NCBI RefSeq assembly: GCF_000421145.1
Contig: NZ_ATWH01000007.1
Span: 186,001-250,000 of the forward strand
Origin: Glaciibacter superstes DSM 21135
GTDB taxonomy: Bacteria; Actinomycetota; Actinomycetes; Actinomycetales; Microbacteriaceae
Reading direction: 5' to 3'
Length of the DNA: 64,000 nucleotides
The notes beneath the pieces are model-generated. The model made no database searches. It was given only the letters and a program-made list of their open reading frames with translations, and was not told where the DNA came from. Within the stretch, counting starts at the first letter, position 1, and every line of letters starts with the position of its first letter. Of this stretch, positions 1 to 8,232 are shown in pieces. Made by a program: the position numbers and the translations under genes.

Positions 1-437
1 ACCTTGAAGAAGGAGACGCCCGCTTCCCACAGGGGCGCGACGTGGTCGGCCTCGCCCGGCCACGCGTGCGCGGCGAGGCCGAAGTCCACGTGCGAGCGGT
101 CCGCGAGGTACGCGGCTTTCTCCTTGAGCTGTTCGACGGAGCGCACGGGGCGACCGTGAGAGTGCTCGATGATCGTCGTCACGCCCGATGCTCCTGCGGC
201 GGCCGAGCCGGTGGGGAAGTCCTCACGGGTGGGGTCGCCCGGATCCATGAGGTGCACGTGCGTGTCGACGCCGCCGGGCATCACCAGCAGGCCGCCGGCG
301 TCCACCTCGCGTGCGGCGCCGTCAATGTTCTTGCCGATCGCGGCGATGCGGCCGTCGACGACGCCGACGTCGGCGCGTCGACGCCCCTGCGGCGTGACTA
401 TAGTTCCGTTGCGGATGGTGATTTCGAATTGCGTCAT
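1..437 (-). CDS. Cyclic amidohydrolase, hydantoinase/allantoinase type (5' part only)
   Basis: The frame starts at the ATG at 435-437 on the reverse strand and runs off the window, so about 145 residues are visible. The N-terminus is the small beta-domain strand typical of cyclic amidohydrolases, followed by DTHVHL, whose His60 and His62 would be the first two metal ligands, and then a GVTTIIEHS strand. Members open cyclic amide or ureide rings such as hydantoins, dihydropyrimidines, allantoin or dihydroorotate in the cytoplasm. It is the third gene of a reverse-strand set after an alpha/beta hydrolase and an aldehyde dehydrogenase, 72 bp behind the latter, and probably shares their promoter near 3500. 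The carboxylated Lys and the residues that separate the subfamilies lie outside the window, so the substrate is open. Confidence 0.82.
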   Translation of the reverse strand, partial: MTQFEITIRNGTIVTPQGRRRADVGVVDGRIAAIGKNIDGAAREVDAGGLLVMPGGVDTHVHLMDPGDPTREDFPTGSAAAGASGVTTIIEHSHGRPVRSVEQLKEKAAYLADRSHVDFGLAAHAWPGEADHVAPLWEAGVSFFK

Positions 438-509
438 GTTGCGTTCCTGTCTTTTGCACCTGTAGGGCCCGGGGTGCCTGCTCGTCAGGCGCTGGCGGAT
501 CCTGTCGAA

Positions 510-2003
510 TCAGGAGTACCGCATCGGCTCGGTCGTGCCGAACCAGTCGGTCCCAGAGGGGGCAGTATTGATCATTGTGCTCTTCAACTGGGTATAGGCG
601 TGGAAGGACTCGATCGCGTTCTCCGAACCGATGCCGCTGTCCTTCATGCCGCCCCAGGGCGAGGCTGGGTCGACGCGGTGGTGGTCGTTGATCCAGACGA
701 TGCCGATGTCGAGCTGGTCGACCATGCGCAGGCCGCGCGCCGTGTCCCGCGTCCAGATCGATCCGGCAAGGCCGAAGTCGGCGTCGTTCGCGAGGCGGAT
801 CGCTTCGGCCTCGTCGCTGAACGGCACGACGACCGCAACCGGCCCGAAGATCTCCTGGCGCCAGACGTCGTGGTCGGTGGTGACGTCGGTGAGGATGGTC
901 GGCAGGTAGAACTGGCCCGCGGTGAACGCGTCCCCGTTCGGCACCGCGCCGCCCGCGGCGACTGTGACGCCCTGCGCCCGCGAGCGATCGACGGCGTCGG
1001 CCACGCGCTTGCGCTGCAGCGCGGAGACGAGCGGGCCGATCTGGGTCTCGTTGTCTGCAGGGTCGCCGAGGCGCAGCTGGCCGACGCGCTCAAGGAGCCG
1101 CGCAAGGAAGGCGTCATAGACGGTGTCCTGCACGAGAATGCGCGATCCCTGCACGCAGGTCTGGCCGGTCGCGACGAACGAGGCGAACAGGGCACCCGCC
1201 ACGGCCTCTTCGAGCGGTGAGTCGTCAAAGACGATGACCGGCGCCTTGCCGCCGAGCTCGGCGGTCACAGGGATCAACCGGCGACCGGCCTCGGCCGCGA
1301 TAATGCGGCCCGTCTCCGTGCCGCCGGTCACGTCGAGCTTGTCGGTGCCGGCATGCTCCGAGAGCGCGCGGCCGGTCGTGCCTCCCGCGCCGGTGACGAC
1401 GTTCACGACGCCGGCGGGCACGCCAGCCTCCTCGAGCAGCTTCGCAAGTTCGAGCGGCACGAGTGGTCCGAGCTCGCTCGGCTTAATGACCATGCTGTTG
1501 CCCGCGGCGATCGCGACCGACACCTTCTTCATCGTGATGAGGAGCGGATGGTTCCACGGGGTAATCATGCCGATCACGCCGAGCGGCACGCGCCGGATGA
1601 GGTTCACGTGTCCTTCCCCGACGTCTGGCACTGAGCCGCGGTCAGTCTGCGCGACGGCGCCGAAGAACTCGAGCCACTCGGGCAAGCGGGAGAGCTGGGC
1701 GCGCATCTCGCGGATCGGGCGGCCGATCTGCTCGGTCTCTAGCGCAGCGAAATCGTCGACGCGCTGCGCAAGCAGCTGGGCGGCGCGGTTCAGCACGCGC
1801 GCCCGCTCACGCTGGGCGATGCCGCGCCAGCGCTTGTCGTCGAACGCGCGTCGCGCAGCCGCCACAGCCCGATCCACGTCGCCGGGTGTGGCGTGGGCGA
1901 TAAGGGCGATGGTCTTGCCGGTCATGGGGCTGACGACGTCCATGGTAGCGCCGTCTTCCGCGGGGACCTGTTGGCCGTCGATGTGGAGGAGCGCTTCGCG
2001 CAT
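510..2003 (-). CDS. NAD(P)-dependent aldehyde dehydrogenase
   Basis: Oxidises an aldehyde to the carboxylic acid. Counting from the ATG at 2003 (MREALL...), the 497-residue protein has the usual family length, PWNHP with Asn151, ELGGK with Glu249 and GQTC with the nucleophile Cys283, so the catalytic set is complete. A TTG codon overlapping the stop of the upstream gene at 2078-2081 would add 26 residues; I prefer the internal ATG because the conserved family sequence begins directly after it, but the TTG is possible through translational coupling. It lies between an alpha/beta hydrolase and a cyclic amidohydrolase on the same strand, which suggests that it clears an aldehyde made during breakdown of their substrate. 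The substrate is not identifiable. Confidence 0.9.
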   Translation of the reverse strand: MREALLHIDGQQVPAEDGATMDVVSPMTGKTIALIAHATPGDVDRAVAAARRAFDDKRWRGIAQRERARVLNRAAQLLAQRVDDFAALETEQIGRPIREMRAQLSRLPEWLEFFGAVAQTDRGSVPDVGEGHVNLIRRVPLGVIGMITPWNHPLLITMKKVSVAIAAGNSMVIKPSELGPLVPLELAKLLEEAGVPAGVVNVVTGAGGTTGRALSEHAGTDKLDVTGGTETGRIIAAEAGRRLIPVTAELGGKAPVIVFDDSPLEEAVAGALFASFVATGQTCVQGSRILVQDTVYDAFLARLLERVGQLRLGDPADNETQIGPLVSALQRKRVADAVDRSRAQGVTVAAGGAVPNGDAFTAGQFYLPTILTDVTTDHDVWRQEIFGPVAVVVPFSDEAEAIRLANDADFGLAGSIWTRDTARGLRMVDQLDIGIVWINDHHRVDPASPWGGMKDSGIGSENAIESFHAYTQLKSTMINTAPSGTDWFGTTEPMRYS

Positions 2004-2077
2004 GGTTGACTCGCTTTCGTGGGAGGTGTCGGTGCGGAGGTAACGCGCGCCGGCAGTTGGCGGACGCGCGTCACCGC

Positions 2078-3349
2078 TCAATGCTTCGCGTTCTTCGGGT
2101 GCGGCCGGCTCTCGACGACACCGGTGGCGGTCACGTAGTCGAACGTGTTCTCCGCCGGCACGCCTGCCAGGCGGTCGAGCAGCCAGTCGGCCGCGTACGA
2201 GAACCAGTTCGGGCCGGCCACCACGGAGGGCGTCGGCTGCGAGAGGGCGTGGCGGCCCTGCGCATAGACGAGCAGCGGCGAGGGACCACCGGCGATCTCG
2301 GCGAGGTCGTAGCTGTGTTCGATGGGCGAGAGCTCATCGGCATCGCCCGCCACGACGAGCCACGGCACGGTCATGCCGGCCGCCTGCTCGCGCAGGTCAA
2401 GCTGCTGCACCATCTCGTCGAAGGCCGTCTCGTCTTCCTCGAGGCCGCTCATCCACATGAAGCGGGCCTTGAATGACGGCGAGGCCGCCTCGAAAATGCC
2501 GTGGCCGCCGGGCTCATGGCAGACGAGGCCGACTGCGGCGCCGCGCATCGTGGGCTGCGAGGCCGCGATCTGGGTCATCCAGTAGGAGCCGAACGAGAGG
2601 CCGTAGCCGACGATCTGATCCTCGTCGACGTCGTCGCGACCCCGCGCCCAGTCGAACAGGGCCTCGCCCGCGTCGATCCAGGCGGTCGGTGTGAAGTCGG
2701 TGCCGCGGATGGGTGCCTCGCCCTGGCCGGGGCCGTCGAAGGCGAGGATGGCGAATCCGCGCTCGAGGAACTTGTCGCCGTACATGCTGACGTTGAGCTC
2801 CTTCGCCTGGTCCATGCCGCCGCAGGAGAGCAGCAGGGGGAGGGACTCATCGCCGGTGCCCACGGGGCGGTGGTACCAGGCGGGAAGGTAGCCGTCGCCG
2901 AAGGGTATCTCGACGCGCTCGACGTGGTGGTCGGCCAGCTTGGCGTACTCCTTGTAGGCTGCGTTCTTCGCGTCATCGAGCGCTACCAGCTCGGGCGTGG
3001 TCTTCCAGATCGACCACTCGGCGGTCGAGTAGAGCACCGCGGCGTGGAAGAAGTGCTCGCGCGCCGTGACCTTGCGGTCGGCGGCCAGGGCCTCCTCGCC
3101 GAGGCGGCGGCGGCGGTCGGCTAAGTCCCGGAAGACCGGGACCAGATCGTCGAACTTGTTGATGCGACTGAGGGCGAGGGCGAAGTCCGCGTTGCCGTCG
3201 AGGCCCATCGGGCGGAGGGTGTACGCGATGCGGGGCTGATCCCACTCGAGACCGTCGGTACGCAGCACCGAATCGATGATCCATCGCTGCTCGTGCCAGC
3301 GGCGCGGGCCATTCTTCTTCGCTATTGCTGGCTGCGAACTGTTGCTCAT
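2078..3349 (-). CDS. Alpha/beta hydrolase, pseudooxynicotine-hydrolase/FrsA-like
   Basis: A 423-residue hydrolase with a helical N-terminal region of about 140 residues before the alpha/beta fold. The nucleophile elbow is GLSFG with Ser252; a GDADELSP segment offers the acid and a GRHAL segment near the C-terminus the His. Size and layout match the family that includes 2,6-dihydroxypseudooxynicotine hydrolase, which cleaves a C-C bond next to a ketone in nicotine catabolism, and FrsA-like esterases. It is first in a reverse-strand operon with an aldehyde dehydrogenase (the candidate TTG start of that gene overlaps this stop codon) and a cyclic amidohydrolase. A near-consensus promoter sits 150 bp upstream. 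A C-C or C-N hydrolase acting on a ring-derived intermediate is the best guess; the substrate is inference. Confidence 0.8.
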   Translation of the reverse strand: MSNSSQPAIAKKNGPRRWHEQRWIIDSVLRTDGLEWDQPRIAYTLRPMGLDGNADFALALSRINKFDDLVPVFRDLADRRRRLGEEALAADRKVTAREHFFHAAVLYSTAEWSIWKTTPELVALDDAKNAAYKEYAKLADHHVERVEIPFGDGYLPAWYHRPVGTGDESLPLLLSCGGMDQAKELNVSMYGDKFLERGFAILAFDGPGQGEAPIRGTDFTPTAWIDAGEALFDWARGRDDVDEDQIVGYGLSFGSYWMTQIAASQPTMRGAAVGLVCHEPGGHGIFEAASPSFKARFMWMSGLEEDETAFDEMVQQLDLREQAAGMTVPWLVVAGDADELSPIEHSYDLAEIAGGPSPLLVYAQGRHALSQPTPSVVAGPNWFSYAADWLLDRLAGVPAENTFDYVTATGVVESRPHPKNAKH

Positions 3350-3497
3350 ACTGTGCTGCCTTTACGTTGGGTTTGTCGTCCGAGGACCACCACGCGGAGT
3401 CGAATTGAGGTGACTCTCGCGGTGGTTCAACCGCGCGAGGTTCCTCATCTTCGGGGAAGAAGCGACCTCAGTCTGGATTTTATATGCTGCAATATGC

Positions 3498-3526
3498 ATT
3501 ATCTGTGCCCGATCGGTGAGTGTCAA
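3498..3526 (-). promoter_or_regulatory. Sigma70-type promoter for the reverse-strand hydrolase operon
   Basis: On the reverse strand a perfect TTGACA box (3521-3526) is followed after exactly 17 bp by GATAAT (3498-3503). Just downstream are ATGCAT (3494-3499) and ATGCTGCA (3484-3491), AT-rich and partly palindromic, where a repressor could act. The leader to the ATG at 3349 is about 140 nt. Confidence 0.65.
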
Positions 3527-3633
3527 ACACAGTGGCGCAGACCGGCTGAAAGCCAGGGGTCCCTGCCCAGACATGTATTCGTCCGCAGGGCTCTGCCGGC
3601 TTCCTGATCTTCTGGGTGAATCCGAGTGATCAC

Positions 3634-3662
3634 TGGACGCTGTAACTCACAATATATATAAT
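3634..3662 (+). promoter_or_regulatory. Promoter for the CocE-like hydrolase gene
   Basis: TGGACG (3634-3639, 4 of 6 to the -35 consensus) and a perfect TATAAT (3657-3662) are separated by 17 bp. The gene starts 54 bp downstream, preceded by AAAGGAG at 3701-3707. The 366-bp gap between the divergent genes holds this promoter and its reverse-strand counterpart and no gene that I can recognise. Confidence 0.6.
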
Positions 3663-3715
3663 GCGAAATAGGTGACTGCGTACCACTCAATCGGACCGAC
3701 AAAGGAGTTTTCCGC

Positions 3716-5458
3716 ATGAGAGAGATGAAATCCGAAGCACGCGACGGCATTCGCATTGACTGGGACGTGAGCATCCCGTCCTATGACGGCACCCTCCTCG
3801 CCGCTGATGTGTTCCGGCCAGACGACGACGGGCAGTATCCCGTTCTGCTGGCCGCGGGTCCCTACGCGAAGGGCCTTCCGTTCCAGCAGGGGTACTTAAA
3901 TCAGTGGGAGAACCTGATCACGAACCACGCCGACGGAATGACCGGGTCGTCGAACAAGTATCAGGTGTGGGAGTTCGCGGACCCGGAGCAGTGGGTGCCG
4001 CACGGCTACGTGCTAGTGCGCGTCGACACGCGAGGTACGGGTAACACGCCCGGCAACGTCAGCTTTTACGATCACGGGGAGACGAAGGACCTCTATGCGG
4101 CCGTCGAATGGGCAGGCACCCAGCCTTGGAGCAGCGGCAAGGTGGGCCTCAGCGGCATCTCCTATATGGCGACCAATCAGTGGCAGGTGGCCGCCATGGC
4201 GCCCCCGCACCTCGCCGCGATCTGCCCGTGGGAGGGCGCGAACGACTACTACCGCGAATACGCGCGCTCTGGCGGCATCGTCTCGGAGTTCCTGCCGACG
4301 TGGATGCCGGTGCAAGTCGCGCCCTACCAGTTTGGCAACCCTGACGCGACGGTCAACCCGATCACGGGCCGTCGTGTCACCGGCGACGAGGACGTACCTG
4401 AGGACGTGCGCAAGAGCCGCGTCATCGGCCTCGCCAACAAGTTCAACGAGCACCCGCTCGACGACGAGTTCTACCGCGAGCGGTCGGCCGAGCTGGAGAA
4501 GGTGAATGTGCCGTTGCTTTCCTCGGGCAACTGGGGCGGCGTTGCGCTGCACCTGCGCGGCAACATCGAGGGCTTCACCCGGGCCGCCACCGAGAACAAG
4601 TGGCTGGAGATCCACGGTCTCGAGCACTGGACCGAGTACTACGTCGCCGAGGGGCGCGAGCTGCAGAAGCGCTTCTTCGACCACTTCCTGAAGGGCGAGG
4701 ACAACGGCTGGGATCAGGTACCGCCCATCCAGCTCAAGGTGAGGCACGTCGACGACTTCGTGGTGCGCCACGAATACGAGTGGCCGATCGCGCGCACCCA
4801 GTGGACCGACTACTACCTCAACACCGAAGACATCTCGCTCTCCACAGAGCCCGCCGTGTCCAGCGGCTCCGCGACCTTCGAGGCGCGCTCCAAGGGGCTG
4901 TCGTTCCGCACCGCGCCGTTCGAGGAGGAGACCGAGATCACAGGACCCCTGGTCCTGAAGCTTCCCATCAGCTCCTCGACGGAGGACGCCGACATCTTCG
5001 CGACGCTCAGCCTCTACGACCCTGAAGGCAACGAGGTGCTCTACACGTCGGCCATGGAGCCGAAGGCGCCCCTGACGCAGGGCTGGCTGCGAGCATCGCA
5101 GCGCAAGACCGACCCAGAGCGCAGCCTCCCGTGGCGCCCGTGGCACAGCCATGACACCGTCGAGAAGTTAATGCCGGGCGAGGTCTTCGACCTCGACGTC
5201 GAGATCTGGCCGACTTCGATCGTCATCCCTCCGGGCTACACGCTCGGGCTCACGGTGCAGGGACAGGACTACGATCACGGTCTCCCGAACCCGAAGAAGC
5301 ACTACGGCCGCCCGCAGACCGGCAGCGGGCCATACTGGCACGAGCATCCGGGAGACCGCGACAAGCCGGAGTTCTCTGGTCACACGACCATCGTGTCGAA
5401 GCCGGGCCACGAGCCGCGGATCACCCTGCCGATCATCCCGAAGCGCGAGCCCGAGTAG
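3716..5458 (+). CDS. CocE/NonD family hydrolase
   Basis: A 580-residue member of the X-Pro dipeptidyl-peptidase/CocE family, which hydrolyses esters, amides or acylated amino compounds. The N-terminal alpha/beta domain has the DTRGTG oxyanion-side motif near residue 103 and GLSGISY with Ser149 as likely nucleophile; the His of the triad is probably in the EHW segment near residue 304. The C-terminal third is the jelly-roll domain of the family (ITGPLVLKL strand, GYTLGLTVQG near the end). No signal peptide is visible, so it should be cytoplasmic. The strong ribosome site AAAGGAG fixes the ATG. It stands alone on the forward strand inside the catabolic island and is divergent from the pseudooxynicotine-hydrolase-like operon. 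Family certain, substrate unknown. Confidence 0.88.
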   Translation: MREMKSEARDGIRIDWDVSIPSYDGTLLAADVFRPDDDGQYPVLLAAGPYAKGLPFQQGYLNQWENLITNHADGMTGSSNKYQVWEFADPEQWVPHGYVLVRVDTRGTGNTPGNVSFYDHGETKDLYAAVEWAGTQPWSSGKVGLSGISYMATNQWQVAAMAPPHLAAICPWEGANDYYREYARSGGIVSEFLPTWMPVQVAPYQFGNPDATVNPITGRRVTGDEDVPEDVRKSRVIGLANKFNEHPLDDEFYRERSAELEKVNVPLLSSGNWGGVALHLRGNIEGFTRAATENKWLEIHGLEHWTEYYVAEGRELQKRFFDHFLKGEDNGWDQVPPIQLKVRHVDDFVVRHEYEWPIARTQWTDYYLNTEDISLSTEPAVSSGSATFEARSKGLSFRTAPFEEETEITGPLVLKLPISSSTEDADIFATLSLYDPEGNEVLYTSAMEPKAPLTQGWLRASQRKTDPERSLPWRPWHSHDTVEKLMPGEVFDLDVEIWPTSIVIPPGYTLGLTVQGQDYDHGLPNPKKHYGRPQTGSGPYWHEHPGDRDKPEFSGHTTIVSKPGHEPRITLPIIPKREPE

Positions 5459-5473
5459 AGCGCTCGCTCCTTA

Positions 5474-5518
5474 GACGGTGAAACCCCTGTGGCCCACAAA
5501 GCGGAAGGGGGTTCCGTC
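5474..5518. terminator. Bidirectional hairpin between convergent genes
   Basis: GACGG plus AACCCC on the left pair with GGGGTT plus CCGTC on the right around a loop of roughly 16 nt. It sits in the 77-bp gap between the convergent hydrolase and GntR genes, so it can end both transcripts. There is no long T-run, as is common in high-GC actinobacteria. Confidence 0.5.
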
Positions 5519-5535
5519 ATCGATCCCTGGCGAAA

Positions 5536-6210
5536 TCATAGGAGCCCGTTCTCGTGCGCCTGCTCTATCGTGAGCAGCGTCGTGCGGAGGTGCTGCACCG
5601 TGAGGGCGATCGTGCCGTCCAGATCCTTTTTGCGGTACAGCTCGATGAGCTGCGCGTGCTCGTCGTCGGATTCGGCGCGGCGCTCGGCGCTCGCCCCGAG
5701 CGAGAAGTTGACGTAGGCTGCGGCGTTGTCGCGCAGGCCCGCGAGGATCTGCGCGAGGCGGCTGGTCGTCTCGTGCAGCGCAAACGTCGCATGGAACTGG
5801 CGGTTGAGTTCGGACCAGGCCGACGTGTTGTCGGCCTCCTTCATCTGCGCGAGGAGGTCCTCCGCCTGAGCGAGGTCGTCTTCGGTGACCTTGTCGATGG
5901 TGCGGGCCACGAAGATTGGCTCAAGCGCCATGCGCAACTCGTAGATCTCGCGCACCTCCTCGAGATCGAAGCTCCGCACGCGGGAGCCGCGGTGCGGGTC
6001 GAACACGACGAGGCCCTCGCCCGCCAGATCGCGAAGCGCCTCCCGCACAGGAGTGATGCTGACGTCGAGCTGAGCCGCAATGTCTGCCTGGATCAGGCGC
6101 ACGCCACCGGCGAGGGTGCCATCGAGAATGGCGTCGCGAACCATCTTCAAGACGTACCCGTGGGTGGTGAGGTTGCGATCCTGGCTGTGAAAAATCTGGC
6201 TTAAGCTCAT
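5536..6210 (-). CDS. GntR family regulator, FCD (FadR/VanR) subfamily
   Basis: A 224-residue protein with an N-terminal winged helix (LTTHGYVLKMVRDAILDGTL, then SITPVREALRDLAGEGLV with the recognition helix at about 47-65) and a helical FCD effector domain from about residue 85, containing the Asp/His spacing used by the family to bind a metal and a carboxylate ligand. Such proteins usually repress neighbouring catabolic genes until the substrate or an intermediate binds. It sits at the centre of the island, so it is the obvious candidate regulator for the divergent promoters at 3.5 and 9.6 kb. An inverted repeat directly upstream may be its own operator. The ligand cannot be predicted. Confidence 0.9.
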   Translation of the reverse strand: MSLSQIFHSQDRNLTTHGYVLKMVRDAILDGTLAGGVRLIQADIAAQLDVSITPVREALRDLAGEGLVVFDPHRGSRVRSFDLEEVREIYELRMALEPIFVARTIDKVTEDDLAQAEDLLAQMKEADNTSAWSELNRQFHATFALHETTSRLAQILAGLRDNAAAYVNFSLGASAERRAESDDEHAQLIELYRKKDLDGTIALTVQHLRTTLLTIEQAHENGLL

Positions 6211-6243
6211 GCGGCTCCCTTACCGTCGACATCGGATCAAGTT

Positions 6244-6263
6244 TTACAAATTATAGAATGTAA
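6244..6263. promoter_or_regulatory. Inverted repeat in front of the GntR gene, probable operator with -10
   Basis: TTACA (6244-6248) and TGTAA (6259-6263) form an inverted repeat with a 10-bp centre that contains TATAAT on the reverse strand (6250-6255). Binding of the GntR protein here would block its own promoter. The site lies in the 61-bp gap behind the asparaginase gene. Confidence 0.4.
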
Positions 6264-6271
6264 CAAGGGTT

Positions 6272-7276
6272 TCAAGCTGTGACGCGCCCTCGGCGCTCGA
6301 ATTCCGCTGAGAGACGCGCTCGGTCGTTCGATTCTGACAGTACGCAGGAAAGCAGGATGCGCGCCTTGCGCGGATCGAGCCACCCGGCTCCGATGGCGCC
6401 CCGGGCGAGCAGATCGGATTCCGACCCGACGAACCCGTACGCCTGCGTGTACGTCGTGCCCGATCCGGTTCGCGTCGCGAAGACGACAGGGATCCGCTCG
6501 AGTGCGCGGGAGATCGTTTCCGCGAGCGCCGCCGAGACGTGGCCGACCCCGAATGCCGAGACCACGGCGCCGTCGTAACCGCCCTCGACGACGAGATCCA
6601 GCAGTTCGCCGGAGTCGCCGAGGTAGGTCTCGAGGAGCGCGACGCGAGCCGGGCTCTCGGGGACCGGCGCGGCAAGCGCGCCGGCGCGGTCGATCTCGCC
6701 GCCGAACACCGGAATCGATTCCTCGATGTAGCCCAGCGGCCCGAAGGACGGCGTCGCGAGGGCGTTCGTTCCGCTCGAGCGGACCTTCCGCACGCGGGAT
6801 GCCGCGTGGATCTCGTCGTTCATCACGACGAGCACACCGCGGCCGCGCGAGGCGGGGGAGGCCGCGGTGTGCACCGAGGCGAGCAGGTTCGCGGGTCCGT
6901 CTGCGCCGGCGACCTGAGCGGCCCGCATCGCGCCGGTGACGATGAGCGGCTCCTCCCGATCCCAGTAGAGGTCGAAGAGGTACGCCGTCTCTTCGATGGT
7001 GTCGGTGCCCTGCACGACGACCACGCCCGAGTGTCCGTCGTCGACGGACTTCCGCGCCAGTTCCAGGGCCTCGTTCAGCTCTGCGAAGGTCAGCGAGGCG
7101 CCGGGCATCGTGAACGGGGTGTGCGCGGTCACCTGCGCGGCGTGCTCGAGCCCGGGCACCGAGGCCAGGAGATCGGCGGCCGTCAGCGAGGGCTTGACAC
7201 CCGCGCCGTCGGCTGCGGCAGAGGTCATGGTGATGGTGCCCCCGAGGGATACGACGGCTATGTGCGCTGTGTTCAT
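6272..7276 (-). CDS. L-asparaginase family amidohydrolase
   Basis: A 334-residue protein of the bacterial asparaginase/glutaminase fold. Both catalytic threonine motifs are present: LGGTITMT with Thr near residue 14 and VVQGTDTIEETA with the TDT near residue 90; the Lys-bearing strand and the C-terminal domain follow, at normal length. There is no signal peptide, so it is cytoplasmic. Family members hydrolyse asparagine, glutamine or related primary amides. Here it sits 53 bp behind an alpha/beta hydrolase and in front of a GntR regulator, among several other amide-cleaving enzymes, so a role in releasing ammonia from a catabolic amide is as likely as general asparagine use. Confidence 0.88.
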   Translation of the reverse strand: MNTAHIAVVSLGGTITMTSAAADGAGVKPSLTAADLLASVPGLEHAAQVTAHTPFTMPGASLTFAELNEALELARKSVDDGHSGVVVVQGTDTIEETAYLFDLYWDREEPLIVTGAMRAAQVAGADGPANLLASVHTAASPASRGRGVLVVMNDEIHAASRVRKVRSSGTNALATPSFGPLGYIEESIPVFGGEIDRAGALAAPVPESPARVALLETYLGDSGELLDLVVEGGYDGAVVSAFGVGHVSAALAETISRALERIPVVFATRTGSGTTYTQAYGFVGSESDLLARGAIGAGWLDPRKARILLSCVLSESNDRARLSAEFERRGRVTA

Positions 7277-7329
7277 GTGTTGTCTCCCACCGCGGGATGC
7301 GCCCCGCGGATGTCATTGTGTTCGTGTGT

Positions 7330-8169
7330 TCAGGTGCCGGAGATCTCCGCAAGCCAATCGATGACGATCTCCGCCACCTCGTTCTCGCAGTTCTCGTAGA
7401 AGTGGTTGCTGCCCTCGACGATCCGAATTTCTACGGGCACGTTGGCGATGCGCTGGAAAGCTTCGGCAGGGTAGGTGTCCGGGTCCTCCTCCGACCCGCG
7501 GATGAAGAGGACCGGGCACTCGACCGAGCGGGCGTCCTCGAGAAGCACGGGGCTGTTATCCATCATGTCGACGAACGATTCGGCGGTGCTGACGTAGTAC
7601 CAGCCGGGCAGCAGCAGGAGCTCCGAACCGCGGCCGGCGGCCACGAGTTCGTGCGCGCGTGAGATCGTCTCCTCGAGCCGGTCCCCTGCGAGGAGGCCGA
7701 TCGAGGAGGCGCGTCGCGGCATCTCGCTGCCGCCGCAGTGGGCGGAGAGCAGCACGAGCGCGGGTGTCTCGGGGTGCGTAGCCGCGTAGTGCGCTGCGAG
7801 CATGCCGCCGTTGCTGTGGCCGATGATGACGGGCGCGTCGAAGCCGCGCTTCTTCAGGAACGTCGCCGCGGCGTCGTTGTCTGAAATCCCCTCGGCCGCT
7901 GTTTGGAACGCGTTGCCCTCGGGTTCGCGGGTCTTGCAGCTGATCGTGTCGTGGCCGTGCCGGTTGTACGCGAGCGAGGTGATGCCGATGTCGCGCAGCG
8001 CGGGCGGCAGGAAGCGGAGGGATCCGCTGTAGAAGTTCATGCCGTTGCCGTGCATGAGCATGGCCGCCTGGCCGGAGATTCCCGGGGCGGGCCACCTGCC
8101 CGGCGGCGGGGTGTAGAGCAGCCCGTCGATCGGGGTGGTCGGGGTGGGGATGGAGATAAGATCCAACAT
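7330..8169 (-). CDS. Alpha/beta hydrolase
   Basis: A 279-residue alpha/beta hydrolase with an HGNGMN oxyanion segment near residue 40, the nucleophile elbow GHSNGG at Ser119, an acidic residue in RGSEEDPDTYP and a His in the GSNHFYEN segment near the C-terminus. The catalytic triad looks complete. It lies between the LVIVD-repeat protein and the asparaginase on the same strand, with gaps of about 50 bp, so the three are probably cotranscribed. It could act on an ester, lactone or C-C bond; the sequence alone does not decide. Confidence 0.83.
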   Translation of the reverse strand: MLDLISIPTPTTPIDGLLYTPPPGRWPAPGISGQAAMLMHGNGMNFYSGSLRFLPPALRDIGITSLAYNRHGHDTISCKTREPEGNAFQTAAEGISDNDAAATFLKKRGFDAPVIIGHSNGGMLAAHYAATHPETPALVLLSAHCGGSEMPRRASSIGLLAGDRLEETISRAHELVAAGRGSELLLLPGWYYVSTAESFVDMMDNSPVLLEDARSVECPVLFIRGSEEDPDTYPAEAFQRIANVPVEIRIVEGSNHFYENCENEVAEIVIDWLAEISGT

Positions 8170-8209
8170 GTTCGATCCTTGAATTCAGTGCGTTCTCGTG
8201 AGACTCGTC

Positions 8210-8232
8210 GAGTCACTCGAGTCACTCGAGTC
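8210..8232. repeat. Short 9-bp tandem repeat at a gene end
   Basis: GAGTCACTC occurs twice in direct succession (8210-8218, 8219-8227) and is followed by a further GAGTC. The unit is nearly self-complementary, and the array covers the stop codon of the LVIVD gene at 8222-8224. It may be a weak hairpin or simply replication slippage. Confidence 0.45.

Noticed and set aside
42-1220. Long forward frame opposite the amidohydrolase and aldehyde dehydrogenase genes
   Set aside because: It is the antisense shadow of two genes with clear catalytic motifs; its own translation is Arg/Val/Ala-rich without any domain.
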